DNA of 64,000 bases. Source: Burkholderia sp. SRS-46 (lineage in GTDB: Bacteria > Pseudomonadota > Gammaproteobacteria > Burkholderiales > Burkholderiaceae). A program made the position numbers and the translations under genes. The notes below the pieces were generated by a model, which saw only the letters and a program-made list of their open reading frames with translations, was not told the origin of the DNA and ran no database searches. Positions 1 through 8,214 of the stretch are shown here, in pieces. The stretch lies in NCBI RefSeq assembly GCF_004343775.1, contig NZ_PTXL01000003.1, forward strand, positions 124,001 to 188,000, written 5' to 3'. Positions within the stretch are counted from its first letter, which is position 1, and every line of letters starts with the position of its first letter.

Positions 1-158
1 TCGCGCTCGCTATAGACGGCGTACGGATCCACCGCGTCGCGAAATGCCTCGAGCGTCGGCACCTCGACTGCCCCACGCGCCGCGCCCCTCGCATGCGCAT
101 CGCGCGGCAGGCTGCCGGGTTTGAAGCGCAGCAGCGGCCGAAGTGCATCCGCCCGCAC
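1..158 (-). CDS. Hypothetical protein, 5' part only (runs off window)
   Basis: The first 52 codons of a minus-strand gene are visible, starting at a GTG at 158 behind a purine-rich GGAGGGGG sequence. The reading is protein-like (VRADALRPLLRF at the N-terminus, then LEAFRDAVDPYAVY). The start lies 2 bp beyond the stop of the upstream gene at 160, so the two are probably co-transcribed and translationally coupled. I do not recognise the family; the C-terminus is outside the window. Confidence 0.5.
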   Translation of the reverse strand, partial: MRADALRPLLRFKPGSLPRDAHARGAARGAVEVPTLEAFRDAVDPYAVYSER

Positions 159-159
159 G

Positions 160-839
160 TCAATCCCCCTCCCGCGGTGCGAGCCGGTCGTTCATCTCCG
201 GTATTAAGCCTTGCGGTAGAGCGCCGCTCTCATAACGTTGCTTGATGGAGGCGAATTCCTCCCTGAAGTGGCGATGGCGCGGTACCGCGAGCTTCGAAGG
301 CGGGAGGCCAGCCCCGCGACGGAATTCGATTGCGAGGTCGCAGGCGAGCAAGCCAAAATGCACCGCGCGCTGCGCGTCCATCTCCCATGACAGGTAGACG
401 TCGCCAAAAGCCCCCCATGCGTTATCAAGCCAGTCCGCGCTGCTCTGGAGGGCCTGCGGCAACTCACGAAGTTGCGCGACGCTCGGGAGGGGAAGATCCG
501 ACCACACCGGCTCGGGGCCGAGCTCGGAGCTCAGGTGCATTTGTTCGACGTCTTTGAATGGCTTTGGCCAACCATTGGTGTCGGCCTCGAGTGCCTGAAG
601 TACGGCGCAAAGGTAGACATGCGTGCGCTGCGCAAATGCCTCAAGGTCCGCGCAATTTCATATTGGGCACGTGCCAGCCGATCGGTGTCTGCCGCCCGCT
701 CGCGCTTGTGATCGAGGTGCCGGAATAAGGCCGCCGTGAGCTGCGTGAGCGCGGAGCCGGCAAGCGCGCCCGACAGCACGCTCAACCTGGTCGGGGAAGG
801 CGCGAGCGCCTGTGTGACTGCATGCACGTCTGGGGTCAT
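160..839 (-). pseudogene. Hypothetical gene, apparently frameshifted
   Basis: Translation would start at the ATG at 839, which has GGAGCGGGA directly upstream. The first frame gives a hydrophobic stretch (SGALAGSALTQLTAALF) and a charged helix (HKRERAADTDRLARAQYEIA), then decays into an Arg/Ser/Thr-rich tail that stops at 531. A second frame is open from 657 down to 160 and reads well from the switch point (DLEAFAQRTHVYL, later WLDNAWGAFGDVYLSWEMDAQ). Both frames are open between 531 and 657, and protein-like sequence moves from one to the other near 646-660, so a single-base indel in one gene of about 225 codons is the simplest reading. Two overlapping genes are the alternative. Family unknown. 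Confidence 0.5.
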
Positions 840-1492
840 TCCCGCTCCAGTTGGTTCGCTGGGGGCTGCAGCCGCCCGTCTCTCTGCTCGGTTCCAGCGG
901 CACTCCTTGTTCGTAGAAGGCATCCGCACCGTCTGCACGGGATGCTCAGCCGGTAGCGGGTGCTACCGAAAGTGTACCGAACCGCACGGGCCCGCCGGAT
1001 AGGGGGCAGGACGAAGTGTCGCCAAGAACCGGCGATCCGACAAAAAAATCGCCCACCTGACAAGAAGCCTTTATCTCGCTGACACGTTCATCCCGACGTC
1101 AGTATCTGCGCGCGACAGTGAATGGCGGTTCTTGGGCGACGCGAAAGACTCTGAACGAGGTCCAACAGTCCTTCATCAGTAAGGGGCAGCGCCCGACGAG
1201 AGCGCCACCAGAAGGGTATTCGTTTCTAACACGGAACGTGGCATCAACGCACACTCAGACGAGAGAAATCATTCCACACGTTCTTGAGCTCTGCTCACGC
1301 GGCAAGGTTGTGGCAGAAACCCTATTTCATGGCACTTCGCCAAAGCCAACGCATTGCGTTTTTCGTATCATTAATTGACGTGATCGCCCCCCGTGTAATC
1401 AGTCACATGCGTAAGGATAAACGTCTGCCCGTACGTATGAGCGAGATTGCACGAGGCGCGACGGCAGTAAATGAGACATCGCTTTCGACGGC
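840..1492. other. Intergenic stretch, no convincing gene
   Basis: This 650 bp holds only short open frames with poor codon use and no ribosome binding site. I see no RNA gene or repeat. It separates the divergent leftmost operon from the EACC1-like/zincin pair and probably carries the promoters of both. Confidence 0.4.
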
Positions 1493-1520
1493 TTGACTTT
1501 GGAAAGGCTTCACCTATCGT
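1493..1520 (+). promoter_or_regulatory. Possible sigma-70 promoter
   Basis: TTGACT at 1493-1498 and TATCGT at 1515-1520 are separated by 16 bp, about 50 bp upstream of the ATG at 1571. The -35 is good and the -10 is weak, so this is only a candidate for the two-gene operon that follows. Confidence 0.3.
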
Positions 1521-1570
1521 CTAAATCGAAGCGATTTCCTGATCGATGTGAAGCTCCGGGAGACGACATC

Positions 1571-1903
1571 ATGGCAAGCGCGGGCATTCGGATCCAGTTT
1601 CTCTCCGATGCGGACAGCATTAACGCGCTGTCGCGGGTCGCAGCCATGCGCTCCGTCGCGACCGAGCCAGTGACCGTACCGATGTCGGATCAACGCTTTG
1701 GCATCGTCGAGATTGCGGCGATCATCGCAATCGTCAAAGAATCGGCCGAAGTCGTCGGGTTGTTGGCCGATGCGTACAAGAAACTGCAGGGGTGCAGAAA
1801 GATCACGGTGAAGACACCGAAAGGCTCGGTGACGATCGAAGGCGACGGTTCGCTGTCGACGGATGCGATCCAGGAACGAGTCGAGCAGGCCGACATTTTC
1901 TGA
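1571..1903 (+). CDS. EACC1-like small protein (possible conflict-system component)
   Basis: A 110-residue protein starting at the ATG at 1571 with GGGAG about 8 bp upstream; a longer in-frame start at 1493 lacks a ribosome site. Visible layout: an N-terminal beta-rich part (IRIQFLSDADSINALSRV), a central hydrophobic helix (EIAAIIAIVKESAEVVGLLADAY), and a C-terminal strand pair (ITVKTPKGSVTIEGD). This order resembles the effector-associated constant component EACC1 described for bacterial conflict systems, where such proteins accompany variable effectors, often peptidases. The next gene, 17 bp downstream, carries a zincin motif, which fits. The assignment is by layout only and no catalytic residue is expected here. 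Confidence 0.5.
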   Translation: MASAGIRIQFLSDADSINALSRVAAMRSVATEPVTVPMSDQRFGIVEIAAIIAIVKESAEVVGLLADAYKKLQGCRKITVKTPKGSVTIEGDGSLSTDAIQERVEQADIF

Positions 1904-1920
1904 TCGCTGGGTAGGCGGAT

Positions 1921-3408
1921 ATGGACCATATTCCCTTCGGCGCGTTCAATCCGCGGTTCTACGGCGTGTCCCTGCATCTGAGTGACCGCGACAGACTGAA
2001 TCTTCAGGGTCGCTATGTCGATGTCTCCGATGATCTCGTCGACTGGGCAGAAAGAAACGCCGAACCATCGTTGAACGATGTCTCCGTGCTCTCGGCGATC
2101 GACCATGAAGTCCGGCATTTTCATGACTTTCTGGTCTCGCCGTTCGGCACGGTGACGATGGCCTCGCGCATGCAGGCATCGATCAACGGCTTCCATGTGT
2201 TGAAGACGCTGAGCGAATGCCCGGGCAGGTTTGTTCCAGTGCCACTCGTTCGCTGGATCGAATGGGACGACAGCGCGCGGCAGCGCTGGCTCGACTCCAC
2301 CGGTAGCTTCTTCGGCATTCGAAGCGCGGACGACATCGTCGAACTAGCACATGTGCCTGACGTGGCGCGCGCGCCGTTCCCACGCGATCTCGCGTACCGC
2401 GCAGACGCCTCGTCCAATCAGCGCTTCCTGATTGCTGCGGCGTTGATCGCAGCCCAGGCCTACAGCACGATGGAAGTGCGGCGCAAGCATCGCTCTTCGC
2501 TCGGGGACATCAGTGCTTCGGCGGACGACATTTTCGAGGCAACGGCGCATCTCGTTCAGGTGCAAGCAGCCTGGTCGGGTCAGGGCGAGGCGGCGGCGAA
2601 CGCGCTGCTCGATTACATCATGACGTCCCCGGCGAAATTTCTCGCGCCGCTGCAAGCGTTGCTGAAGGTGATGCGAGTATCGACAGGGCAAATCGATGTG
2701 GCGAGAGCGACGGCCTTATGTACGTGGATGCTGCTCGGACAGGGGGAGCGGTCGATGGCAGAGGGACATCCTGGCCACCGGTACTTCCAGGTGCTTGTCC
2801 TTGCCGCTGCGACGCCGGTCGATAAGGCATTTTCCGAGCCGATGCCCGCCGGCATGCTATTCGATCGCCTCGACAAGCTGACACAAAGCGCGTCATGGCG
2901 CGCGAACATTGCTTCCGCATCGGAAAGCGCGGATGAAAAGCTCGCGTTGTACGAGGAACTGGCACGCTCGCTGCAGGGCGGCTATTTCGATGCGCTGTTC
3001 GCCGTCGTACGGGCTTGGCACCACGATCAGGCGTTCGCTCGGCGGATGTTTCTGGACGACCCCGCAACACTCGCCAACCCGGATCACAACCTGCACAGCC
3101 TGGAGTATCCGCTGCCGTTCATCGAAACGCGCATGGGCTCGATGATGCATCAACGCAGAGACGCGCTCGATCTGGATGACCAGCGCGTGATCACAATAGA
3201 CGAGGAAGGCAAGCAAGTGCTTGCCTACATCTCATCGCCTGGACGCGAGCACACCACGCTCGACGTCGATGACGCGCTCGCCGCGCGGCTGGTGACGCAC
3301 ATGACGGACTTCATGTTCGTCGACGAACCGGTAGATGATTTATACGAACACTGGTGCAGGCGGTTGATCGAGCGGTTCGTCGGCAAAAAAATGCTGTCGG
3401 TGTACTGA
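1921..3408 (+). CDS. Large protein with HExxH zincin motif, putative metallopeptidase
   Basis: A 495-residue protein starting at the ATG at 1921, with GGTAGGCGG upstream. The clearest signature is HEVRH at residues 62-66, followed by F-H-D69, a zinc-binding HExxH within a likely helix. The third zinc ligand is not identified; His68, Asp69 or a downstream Glu are options. The rest is mostly helical without membrane segments or a signal peptide, so it should be cytoplasmic. It is 17 bp behind the EACC1-like gene and almost certainly in the same operon, which suggests an effector/constant-component pair. I do not recognise a named family. The alternative is an unrelated protein with a chance HExxH. 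Confidence 0.6.
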   Translation: MDHIPFGAFNPRFYGVSLHLSDRDRLNLQGRYVDVSDDLVDWAERNAEPSLNDVSVLSAIDHEVRHFHDFLVSPFGTVTMASRMQASINGFHVLKTLSECPGRFVPVPLVRWIEWDDSARQRWLDSTGSFFGIRSADDIVELAHVPDVARAPFPRDLAYRADASSNQRFLIAAALIAAQAYSTMEVRRKHRSSLGDISASADDIFEATAHLVQVQAAWSGQGEAAANALLDYIMTSPAKFLAPLQALLKVMRVSTGQIDVARATALCTWMLLGQGERSMAEGHPGHRYFQVLVLAAATPVDKAFSEPMPAGMLFDRLDKLTQSASWRANIASASESADEKLALYEELARSLQGGYFDALFAVVRAWHHDQAFARRMFLDDPATLANPDHNLHSLEYPLPFIETRMGSMMHQRRDALDLDDQRVITIDEEGKQVLAYISSPGREHTTLDVDDALAARLVTHMTDFMFVDEPVDDLYEHWCRRLIERFVGKKMLSVY

Positions 3409-3688
3409 CGGACGCTACCCAGAATCACCAGGCGCGCCTGATCAAGAGTACGCGTTGGCGACGGGTAGACTCGCTATCCGCGACCGCTGAACTGCGAATG
3501 CTAGAAAGGTGCTTTTCGTCTGTGCAAAGCCAATATGTGAACGTCAGCAGAGACCGAGTGGCCGACACCTGAATGTCTGAGCGAGGGCACCGGTAAACGA
3601 CGCTTCAAGGCCGATTGCTGCCTGATGCGATAGGCCGTTGCCGACCCGAAGCGGACAATCAGCGTTTCCTAAAGCAGACGCTAACAGG

Positions 3689-3961
3689 TTACTCAGGCGA
3701 CAATTTGATGTCGGCGTTGGTATAGCCGCCGGCTTGGTCGCACTCAAGCACGTGATGAGCACATTCAAGCCACTCCGAAAAGACTGCGGCGTCCATAGGC
3801 GTCCCGTGCCCATTCGGGTCACCCCAGAGAGCAAGGTTACCGAGAAGTGCGCCCAATACGTCAGGCCTATCGAGGCGCTCCCACTCCTGCTCGAGAAACT
3901 CAAACATCGTCAGATATGCTTGGCGTAGCGTAACGGCAGTTTCCAGTGACGGTCTTTCCAT
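3689..3961 (-). CDS. Small conserved acidic protein, function unknown
   Basis: A 90-residue protein from the ATG at 3961, with AAGAGAT just upstream. It contains LRQAYLTMFEFLEQEWERL, then LGALLGNLALW and AVFSEWLECAHHVL. This pattern is familiar from small cytoplasmic proteins often found next to secretion-system cargo or polymorphic toxin genes, where an immunity role is sometimes proposed; here no toxin partner is visible. Its 5' end lies only 40 bp from the left end of an IS30 element, so its promoter may have been disturbed. Confidence 0.55.
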   Translation of the reverse strand: MERPSLETAVTLRQAYLTMFEFLEQEWERLDRPDVLGALLGNLALWGDPNGHGTPMDAAVFSEWLECAHHVLECDQAGGYTNADIKLSPE

Positions 3962-4001
3962 ATCTCTTGGGGATTAGGTCAAAATTTGGAGTCTAGCTCG
4001 A

Positions 4002-5259
4002 CTGACTGCTCTTGGCTGCGGATTCAACCCGTCAATGCAACACACTTGAGGCTGCATAGCAGCAAGGAGTGTTGCCATGAAACAGAGACGGCGGATCTAC
4101 TATACAGCCCCCCAGAAGGCGTTAATGTGGGAGCGTTGGCGCACGGGCGAGTCGCTGCAACAGATCGCTCAGTTGTTTGATCGGAACCATTCTTCGGTAC
4201 AACGGATTCTGGCGGAAACGGGCGGCATACAGCCAAAGCAACGGCACCGTTCGAGATTGGCACTGACCCTTGCCGAGCGGGAGGAGATCTCGCGCTCGGT
4301 GATTGCTGGCGATTCGATTCGCGCAATTGCGAATCAACTCGGACGTGCTCCGTCCACCATTAGCCGCGAGCGCAAGCGGAACGGAGGTATGCCGGGCTAT
4401 CGGGCGAACAATGCGGACGAACTTGCTTGGGAACGAGCCCGTCGCCCACAAATCTGTAAGCTCGTCAGGAACCGGGAACTTGCCCAGGTCGTGGCAAGCA
4501 AGCTCCGGCTGCAGTGGTCGCCCGAGCAGATCGCCGGTTGGCTTAAGCACGCGTACGCGGTCAACAGGGACTATCAAGTGTCGCACGAGACCATATACCG
4601 CAGCCTCTACATACAAGCTCGTGGTGCGCTTAAAAAGGAATTGCTCGAGCATTTACGGCGCTCGCGAGCCATACGCCGTTCGCGTCATCACACAATGAAG
4701 ACGGATGACCACGGCAGAATTTGCGACACTGTCCCGATTAGTGAGCGCCCCGCGACCGTTGAGGATCGCGCGATACCGGGCCACTGGGAAGGCGATTTGC
4801 TGTTCGGCAGCGCGAACAGTCAGATTGCCACGCTCGTCGAGCGTCAGAGCCGCTTCGTGATGCTAGTGAAGGTCGGCAGCAAGGATACGGAAACGGTCAT
4901 CAATGCGTTGATTCGGCACGCGGGCAAGCTTCCTCAGGAACTCTACAAATCACTGACCTGGGACCGGGGAAAAGAGATGGCCGATCACACGCGCTTCACC
5001 GTGGCCACTGACATCAAGGTCTACTTTTGTGATCCGCAGAGCCCTTGACAACGGGGTTCGAACGAGAACACAAATGGGCTCCTCAGACAGTATTTCCCAA
5101 AGGGGATCGACCTCTCGACCTATTCCCAGGCCAAGCTCAACGCTGTTGCCAGGCGGCTCAATGAGCGTCCGCGAAAAACACTAGACTTTGATACACCGGC
5201 TGAGCGCTTTCATCAATTCGTTGCATCGACGGGTTGAATCCGCAGCCGGGAGCAGTCAG
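4002..5259 (+). mobile_element. IS30-family insertion sequence, inactivated
   Basis: About 1.26 kb bounded by imperfect terminal inverted repeats. The left end reads CTGACTGCTCTTGGCTGCGG at 4002 and the inverted right end reads CTGACTGCTCCCGGCTGCGG at 5259; the match continues inward through GATTCAACCCGTC. The single transposase gene carries a premature stop. Target duplication is not obvious from the 2-3 bp flanks (CGA left, ATG right). Confidence 0.8.
4077..5237 (+). pseudogene. IS30 transposase with in-frame nonsense codon
   Basis: The frame opens at the ATG at 4077 (AAGGAGTG upstream) and shows the N-terminal helix-turn-helix segments (TGESLQQIAQLFDRNHSSV; DSIRAIANQLGRAPSTISRE) followed by the DDE catalytic core (HWEGDLLFG; SLTWDRGKEM). 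At 5046-5048 a TGA replaces what should be Trp in the motif SP-W-QRGSNEN. The same frame then continues open to 5237 (63 further codons) with the usual C-terminus ([10 protein letters not shown]). The catalytic Glu (SNEN) lies beyond the stop, so the truncated product should be dead. Nonsense rather than frameshift means a single transition (TGG to TGA) explains it. Confidence 0.85.
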
Positions 5260-5529
5260 ATGTGGCCGGCTGCTGGTACCCTATACAGTCTTTCAGAAGT
5301 CGGCGGTTGAATTTTCGGCTAAACGAGTCCAACCGGGGGCCGCGTCGTGACCGACCGCATCGCATGCCGGAAATCGTCTAAAAATCATGCCTTACGGTCG
5401 GGCTTCGAAGTCTACGATGCGAATTGACGAATTTAATGTGGAATTATTCGAATTGACGACGTTATTTTGATGAGACCGTCAATAAAATCATCAATTCAAC
5501 CGCCGATCGCCTTCCGCAGCGGGCATTTC

Positions 5530-5773
5530 GACTGGACCTTTAATTTGCTCTACGGCCGGCGGGCAGGCGGACGAACTGGCGCGGGTGATCGTCTTCAGTA
5601 TTCGCGGCTTCAAGGACACGGCGCAATCCGGCCAGGAGATGGCGCGCCTGATCGAAGTGTTGATCGACGCGATCACGCCTGCTTCGACGCGGCGCAAGTC
5701 GCCGCGCCGGCAGACGCGCCACGCTCCGTTTGCGCGCCCGCGGCAGACGCTCACGGCGCCGCCCTCAGATTGA
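5530..5773 (+). pseudogene. 3' remnant of a TetR-family regulator
   Basis: A plus-strand frame reading ADELARVIVFSIRGFKDTA then EMARLIEVLIDAIT matches the C-terminal helices typical of TetR-type repressors (ligand-binding domain end). There is no DNA-binding N-terminal domain upstream: sequence before about 5530 is unrelated and AT-rich. The remnant overlaps the stop of the convergent MDR gene at 5751. It may be what is left of a local regulator of the polyketide operon, cut off when the IS30 side of the locus was rearranged. Confidence 0.55.
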
Positions 5774-6764
5774 CGACGGTCCGGCCGTGCCCCTGGCCTT
5801 TCGCGAGTTCGCCCGCCGCATCGACGACCTGTTCCAGCGACACCTCGCGAATCATGCCGTCGAGCCGCGCACCCGGCACGCATTGCGCGAGCCGCTGCCA
5901 CGCTTCGACGCGACGCGGCGTCGGGCAGCGCACCGAATCGATGCCGGCGACGGTGACGCCGCGCAGCAGAAACGGAAACACGGTGGTCTCGAGGTCGATG
6001 CCGCCGACCAGCCCGCAGACAGCCACGCAACCGCCGTACGCGAGCCGCGCGAGCGCCGTCGACAGCACCGGCCCCCCCACCGTGTCGACAACGCCCGCGA
6101 ACAGTTCGGGCTCCATCCCGTAACGTCCCGGCTTGCGCGCGGTGACGTAATCGTCGCGGCCGATCGTGCGCGCCGCGCCGAGCGACTTCAGATAGCCTTC
6201 GTGCTCGGGCCGGCCCGTCATCGCGACGACGCTGTAGCCGAGCTGCGACAGGATCACGATCGCGAGGCTGCCGACGCCGCCGCTCGCGCCCGTCACGAGG
6301 ATCTCGCCGCTCGCGGGGCGCACGCCGTGCTGCTCCAGCGCGAGTACGCACAGCATCGACGTGAGTCCCGCTGTGCCGATCCCCATCGCCTGCCTCAGCG
6401 TGAGGCCGGGCGGCAGCGGCACAAGCCAGTCCGCGTTCACGCGCTCGACCTGCGTGAAGCCGCCCCAGCGCCGCTCGCCGAGCCCCCAGCCGGTCAGCAC
6501 GACCGCGTCGCCCGGCTGGAACCGCGCCGTCGCCGACGTCGCGACGATGCCGGCGAGATCGATGCCCGGTATCGCCGGGAACGTGCGGATGATGCCGCGA
6601 TTGGCCAGCGCCATCGCGTCCTTGTAGTTGACGCTCGAATAATGGACTTCGACGACGACGTCGCCGTCCGGCAGATCGTCGACGCCCAGCCATTCGATCG
6701 ACGGCGCGACGACACCGTCCGTTTCCTTCAGCATCAATGCCTTGAATCGGGATGCGCCCATCAT
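5751..6764 (-). CDS. MDR-family acrylyl-CoA reductase / quinone oxidoreductase (YhdH/AcuI type)
   Basis: A 337-residue medium-chain dehydrogenase/reductase starting at the ATG at 6764 behind GGGGAGAC. It has the GroES-like N-terminal domain (VHYSSVNYKDAMA, FPAIPGIDLAG), the nucleotide-binding GASGGVG loop, and no zinc-ligand cysteine set, as in the YhdH/AcuI enoyl-thioester reductases that use NADPH. As the last gene of the polyketide operon, 22 bp after the SDR, it could act as a trans-acting enoyl reductase, since the synthase module has KR and DH but no ER domain. That role is inference; the family fit is clear. Confidence 0.85.
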   Translation of the reverse strand: MMGASRFKALMLKETDGVVAPSIEWLGVDDLPDGDVVVEVHYSSVNYKDAMALANRGIIRTFPAIPGIDLAGIVATSATARFQPGDAVVLTGWGLGERRWGGFTQVERVNADWLVPLPPGLTLRQAMGIGTAGLTSMLCVLALEQHGVRPASGEILVTGASGGVGSLAIVILSQLGYSVVAMTGRPEHEGYLKSLGAARTIGRDDYVTARKPGRYGMEPELFAGVVDTVGGPVLSTALARLAYGGCVAVCGLVGGIDLETTVFPFLLRGVTVAGIDSVRCPTPRRVEAWQRLAQCVPGARLDGMIREVSLEQVVDAAGELAKGQGHGRTVVNLRAAP

Positions 6765-6786
6765 CGTCTCCCCATCCGGTTGAGCA

Positions 6787-7662
6787 TCACGGCGACGCGG
6801 CCTGCTTCGCAATCGCGAAAGCGGCGCGCATGCCCGGCAGCGCGTCGACGAAGAAGTCCGCCTGCAGCGGCGAGCCCGCCTGCACGTCGTACTGAGCGAA
6901 ATCGCGCACGCCCGCCGCGAGCAGCACTTCGTCATCGATGAAAAAATTGCCGGAGCATGTGGCCGCCGGCTGCGTGAGGATCGCGTGCGCGGCGTCGGCC
7001 ACGATCTCGGGCGTGCGCGACGCGGCGATCATGTCCTCCCCGCCGAGCTCGTTGCGCACGGCCGCGGTCGCGATCGTGGTGCGCGGCCACAGCGAGTTGA
7101 CCGCGATGCCGACGTTCGCGAATTCGGCCGCGAACGCGAGCGTAAACAGGCTCATCGTGTACTTCGCGATCATGTACGGCGGATAGTCGCGAAACCACTT
7201 CGGGTCCGTCGACAACGGCGGCGACAGCGTGAGGACATGCGGATTCGCCGACTTGAGCAGATGCGGCAGGCACGCCTGCACGCACACGAACGTGCCACGC
7301 CCGTTCACGCCGTGCATCAGGTCATAGCGCTTGACCGGCGTGTCGAGCGTGCCCGTCAGACGGATGGCGCTCGCGTTGTTCACGACGATGTCGATCCCGC
7401 CGAACGCCGCGACCGTCTCGGCGACGACGGCCTGCACGCGCGCTTCGTCGCGAATGTCGGCGACGAGCGGCAACGCGTGGCCGCCCGCGTCCTCGATCGC
7501 CTGCGCTGCTGTGTAGACGGTGCCTTCGAGATGCGGATGCGGCGCGGCCGTCTTCGCGGCGATCGCGATGTTCGCGCCGTCGCGCGCCGCCCGCAGGGCG
7601 ATCGCCAGGCCGATGCCGCGGCTGCCGCCCGACATGAACAAGGTCTTTCCGGCAAGGCTCAT
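6787..7662 (-). CDS. Short-chain dehydrogenase/reductase (HSDL2-like)
   Basis: A 291-residue SDR starting at the ATG at 7662 with AAAGGAGAGACAG directly upstream. It has the NAD(P)-binding Gly motif (FMSGGSRGIG), the NNAS motif, a catalytic Ser region (VLTLSPPLS) and the active-site pair in PYMIAKYTM (Tyr and Lys four apart). The C-terminal extension (SGNFFIDDEVLLAAGV) is typical of the HSDL2-like, SCP2-associated group that handles acyl-CoA substrates. It lies between the HepT-like gene (66 bp gap) and the MDR reductase, so it is presumably a tailoring or supply enzyme of the polyketide pathway. Confidence 0.85.
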   Translation of the reverse strand: MSLAGKTLFMSGGSRGIGLAIALRAARDGANIAIAAKTAAPHPHLEGTVYTAAQAIEDAGGHALPLVADIRDEARVQAVVAETVAAFGGIDIVVNNASAIRLTGTLDTPVKRYDLMHGVNGRGTFVCVQACLPHLLKSANPHVLTLSPPLSTDPKWFRDYPPYMIAKYTMSLFTLAFAAEFANVGIAVNSLWPRTTIATAAVRNELGGEDMIAASRTPEIVADAAHAILTQPAATCSGNFFIDDEVLLAAGVRDFAQYDVQAGSPLQADFFVDALPGMRAAFAIAKQAASP

Positions 7663-7727
7663 CTGTCTCTCCTTTGCGCCCGCGCCTGCGCGCCTGCGCA
7701 CCGATGCATCGTCGCGGCCGGTCGGCG

Positions 7728-8192
7728 TCATGCTTCGCGCCGCACGATGTCCTCTTCCGCCGTCGCGGCACGCTCGGCCGCCCGCGCGCCCCGCTTCGGG
7801 CCCGACCGCCCACCGGCGCGGGCCTCGGTGGGCGGCGGGTCCTGCACGGAATCGCCGTCGAGATCCGGAAACTGCTTGCGTATCGCCCGTTCCAGCTCCG
7901 GCACGCTGCGCCGCACCGCGAGCCAGATGAGCTTCTTCAGCCGCTCGGGGTCGTGCGTGTGCTTCAGGTATTCCGCGCGCGTGCCGATCAGCCGCCACGG
8001 AAAATCCGGCAGCCGCAGCCGGTATTCCGGACTGAGGCACGTCCATGTGTAGCCGATGAGTTCGATATTGCGCACGACCGCGTCCTGCAGCAGGTCGGAG
8101 CCGATGAGCGCGCGACGGCCGTCGCACGTGTATTCGCGGATGCGCGCGATCCGACTCTTCATGTCCTGCAAGTACCGCAGGTCGTCGTCCAT
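7728..8192 (-). CDS. HepT-like (DUF86) protein embedded in PKS operon
   Basis: A 154-residue helical protein starting at the ATG at 8192 with GAGGAGAAC upstream. It shows the DUF86/HepT pattern: RNIELIG at 41-47, LSPEYR, PWRLIGTR, and then R72-x5-H78 (RAEYLKH), which aligns with the R-x4-6-H RNase motif of HepT toxins. HepT partners normally pair with an MntA-type nucleotidyltransferase; none is encoded here. The canonical His-Glu-Tyr tail after the motif is replaced (KHTHD), and the C-terminus carries a charged, Ala/Arg-rich extension of about 45 residues. It sits between the type II thioesterase and SDR genes, so its job in the operon is unclear. Confidence 0.7.
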   Translation of the reverse strand: MDDDLRYLQDMKSRIARIREYTCDGRRALIGSDLLQDAVVRNIELIGYTWTCLSPEYRLRLPDFPWRLIGTRAEYLKHTHDPERLKKLIWLAVRRSVPELERAIRKQFPDLDGDSVQDPPPTEARAGGRSGPKRGARAAERAATAEEDIVRREA

Positions 8193-8214
8193 GTTCCGTT
8201 CTCCTCGTGCCGCG

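Noticed and set aside
1118..1378. 86-codon plus-strand ORF in the first intergenic region
   Set aside because: No ribosome site, poor codon use and no recognisable pattern.
5730..6941. Long plus-strand open frames antisense to the MDR reductase
   Set aside because: Arg/Ala/Asp-rich shadow of the real minus-strand gene, which has a ribosome site and complete family motifs.
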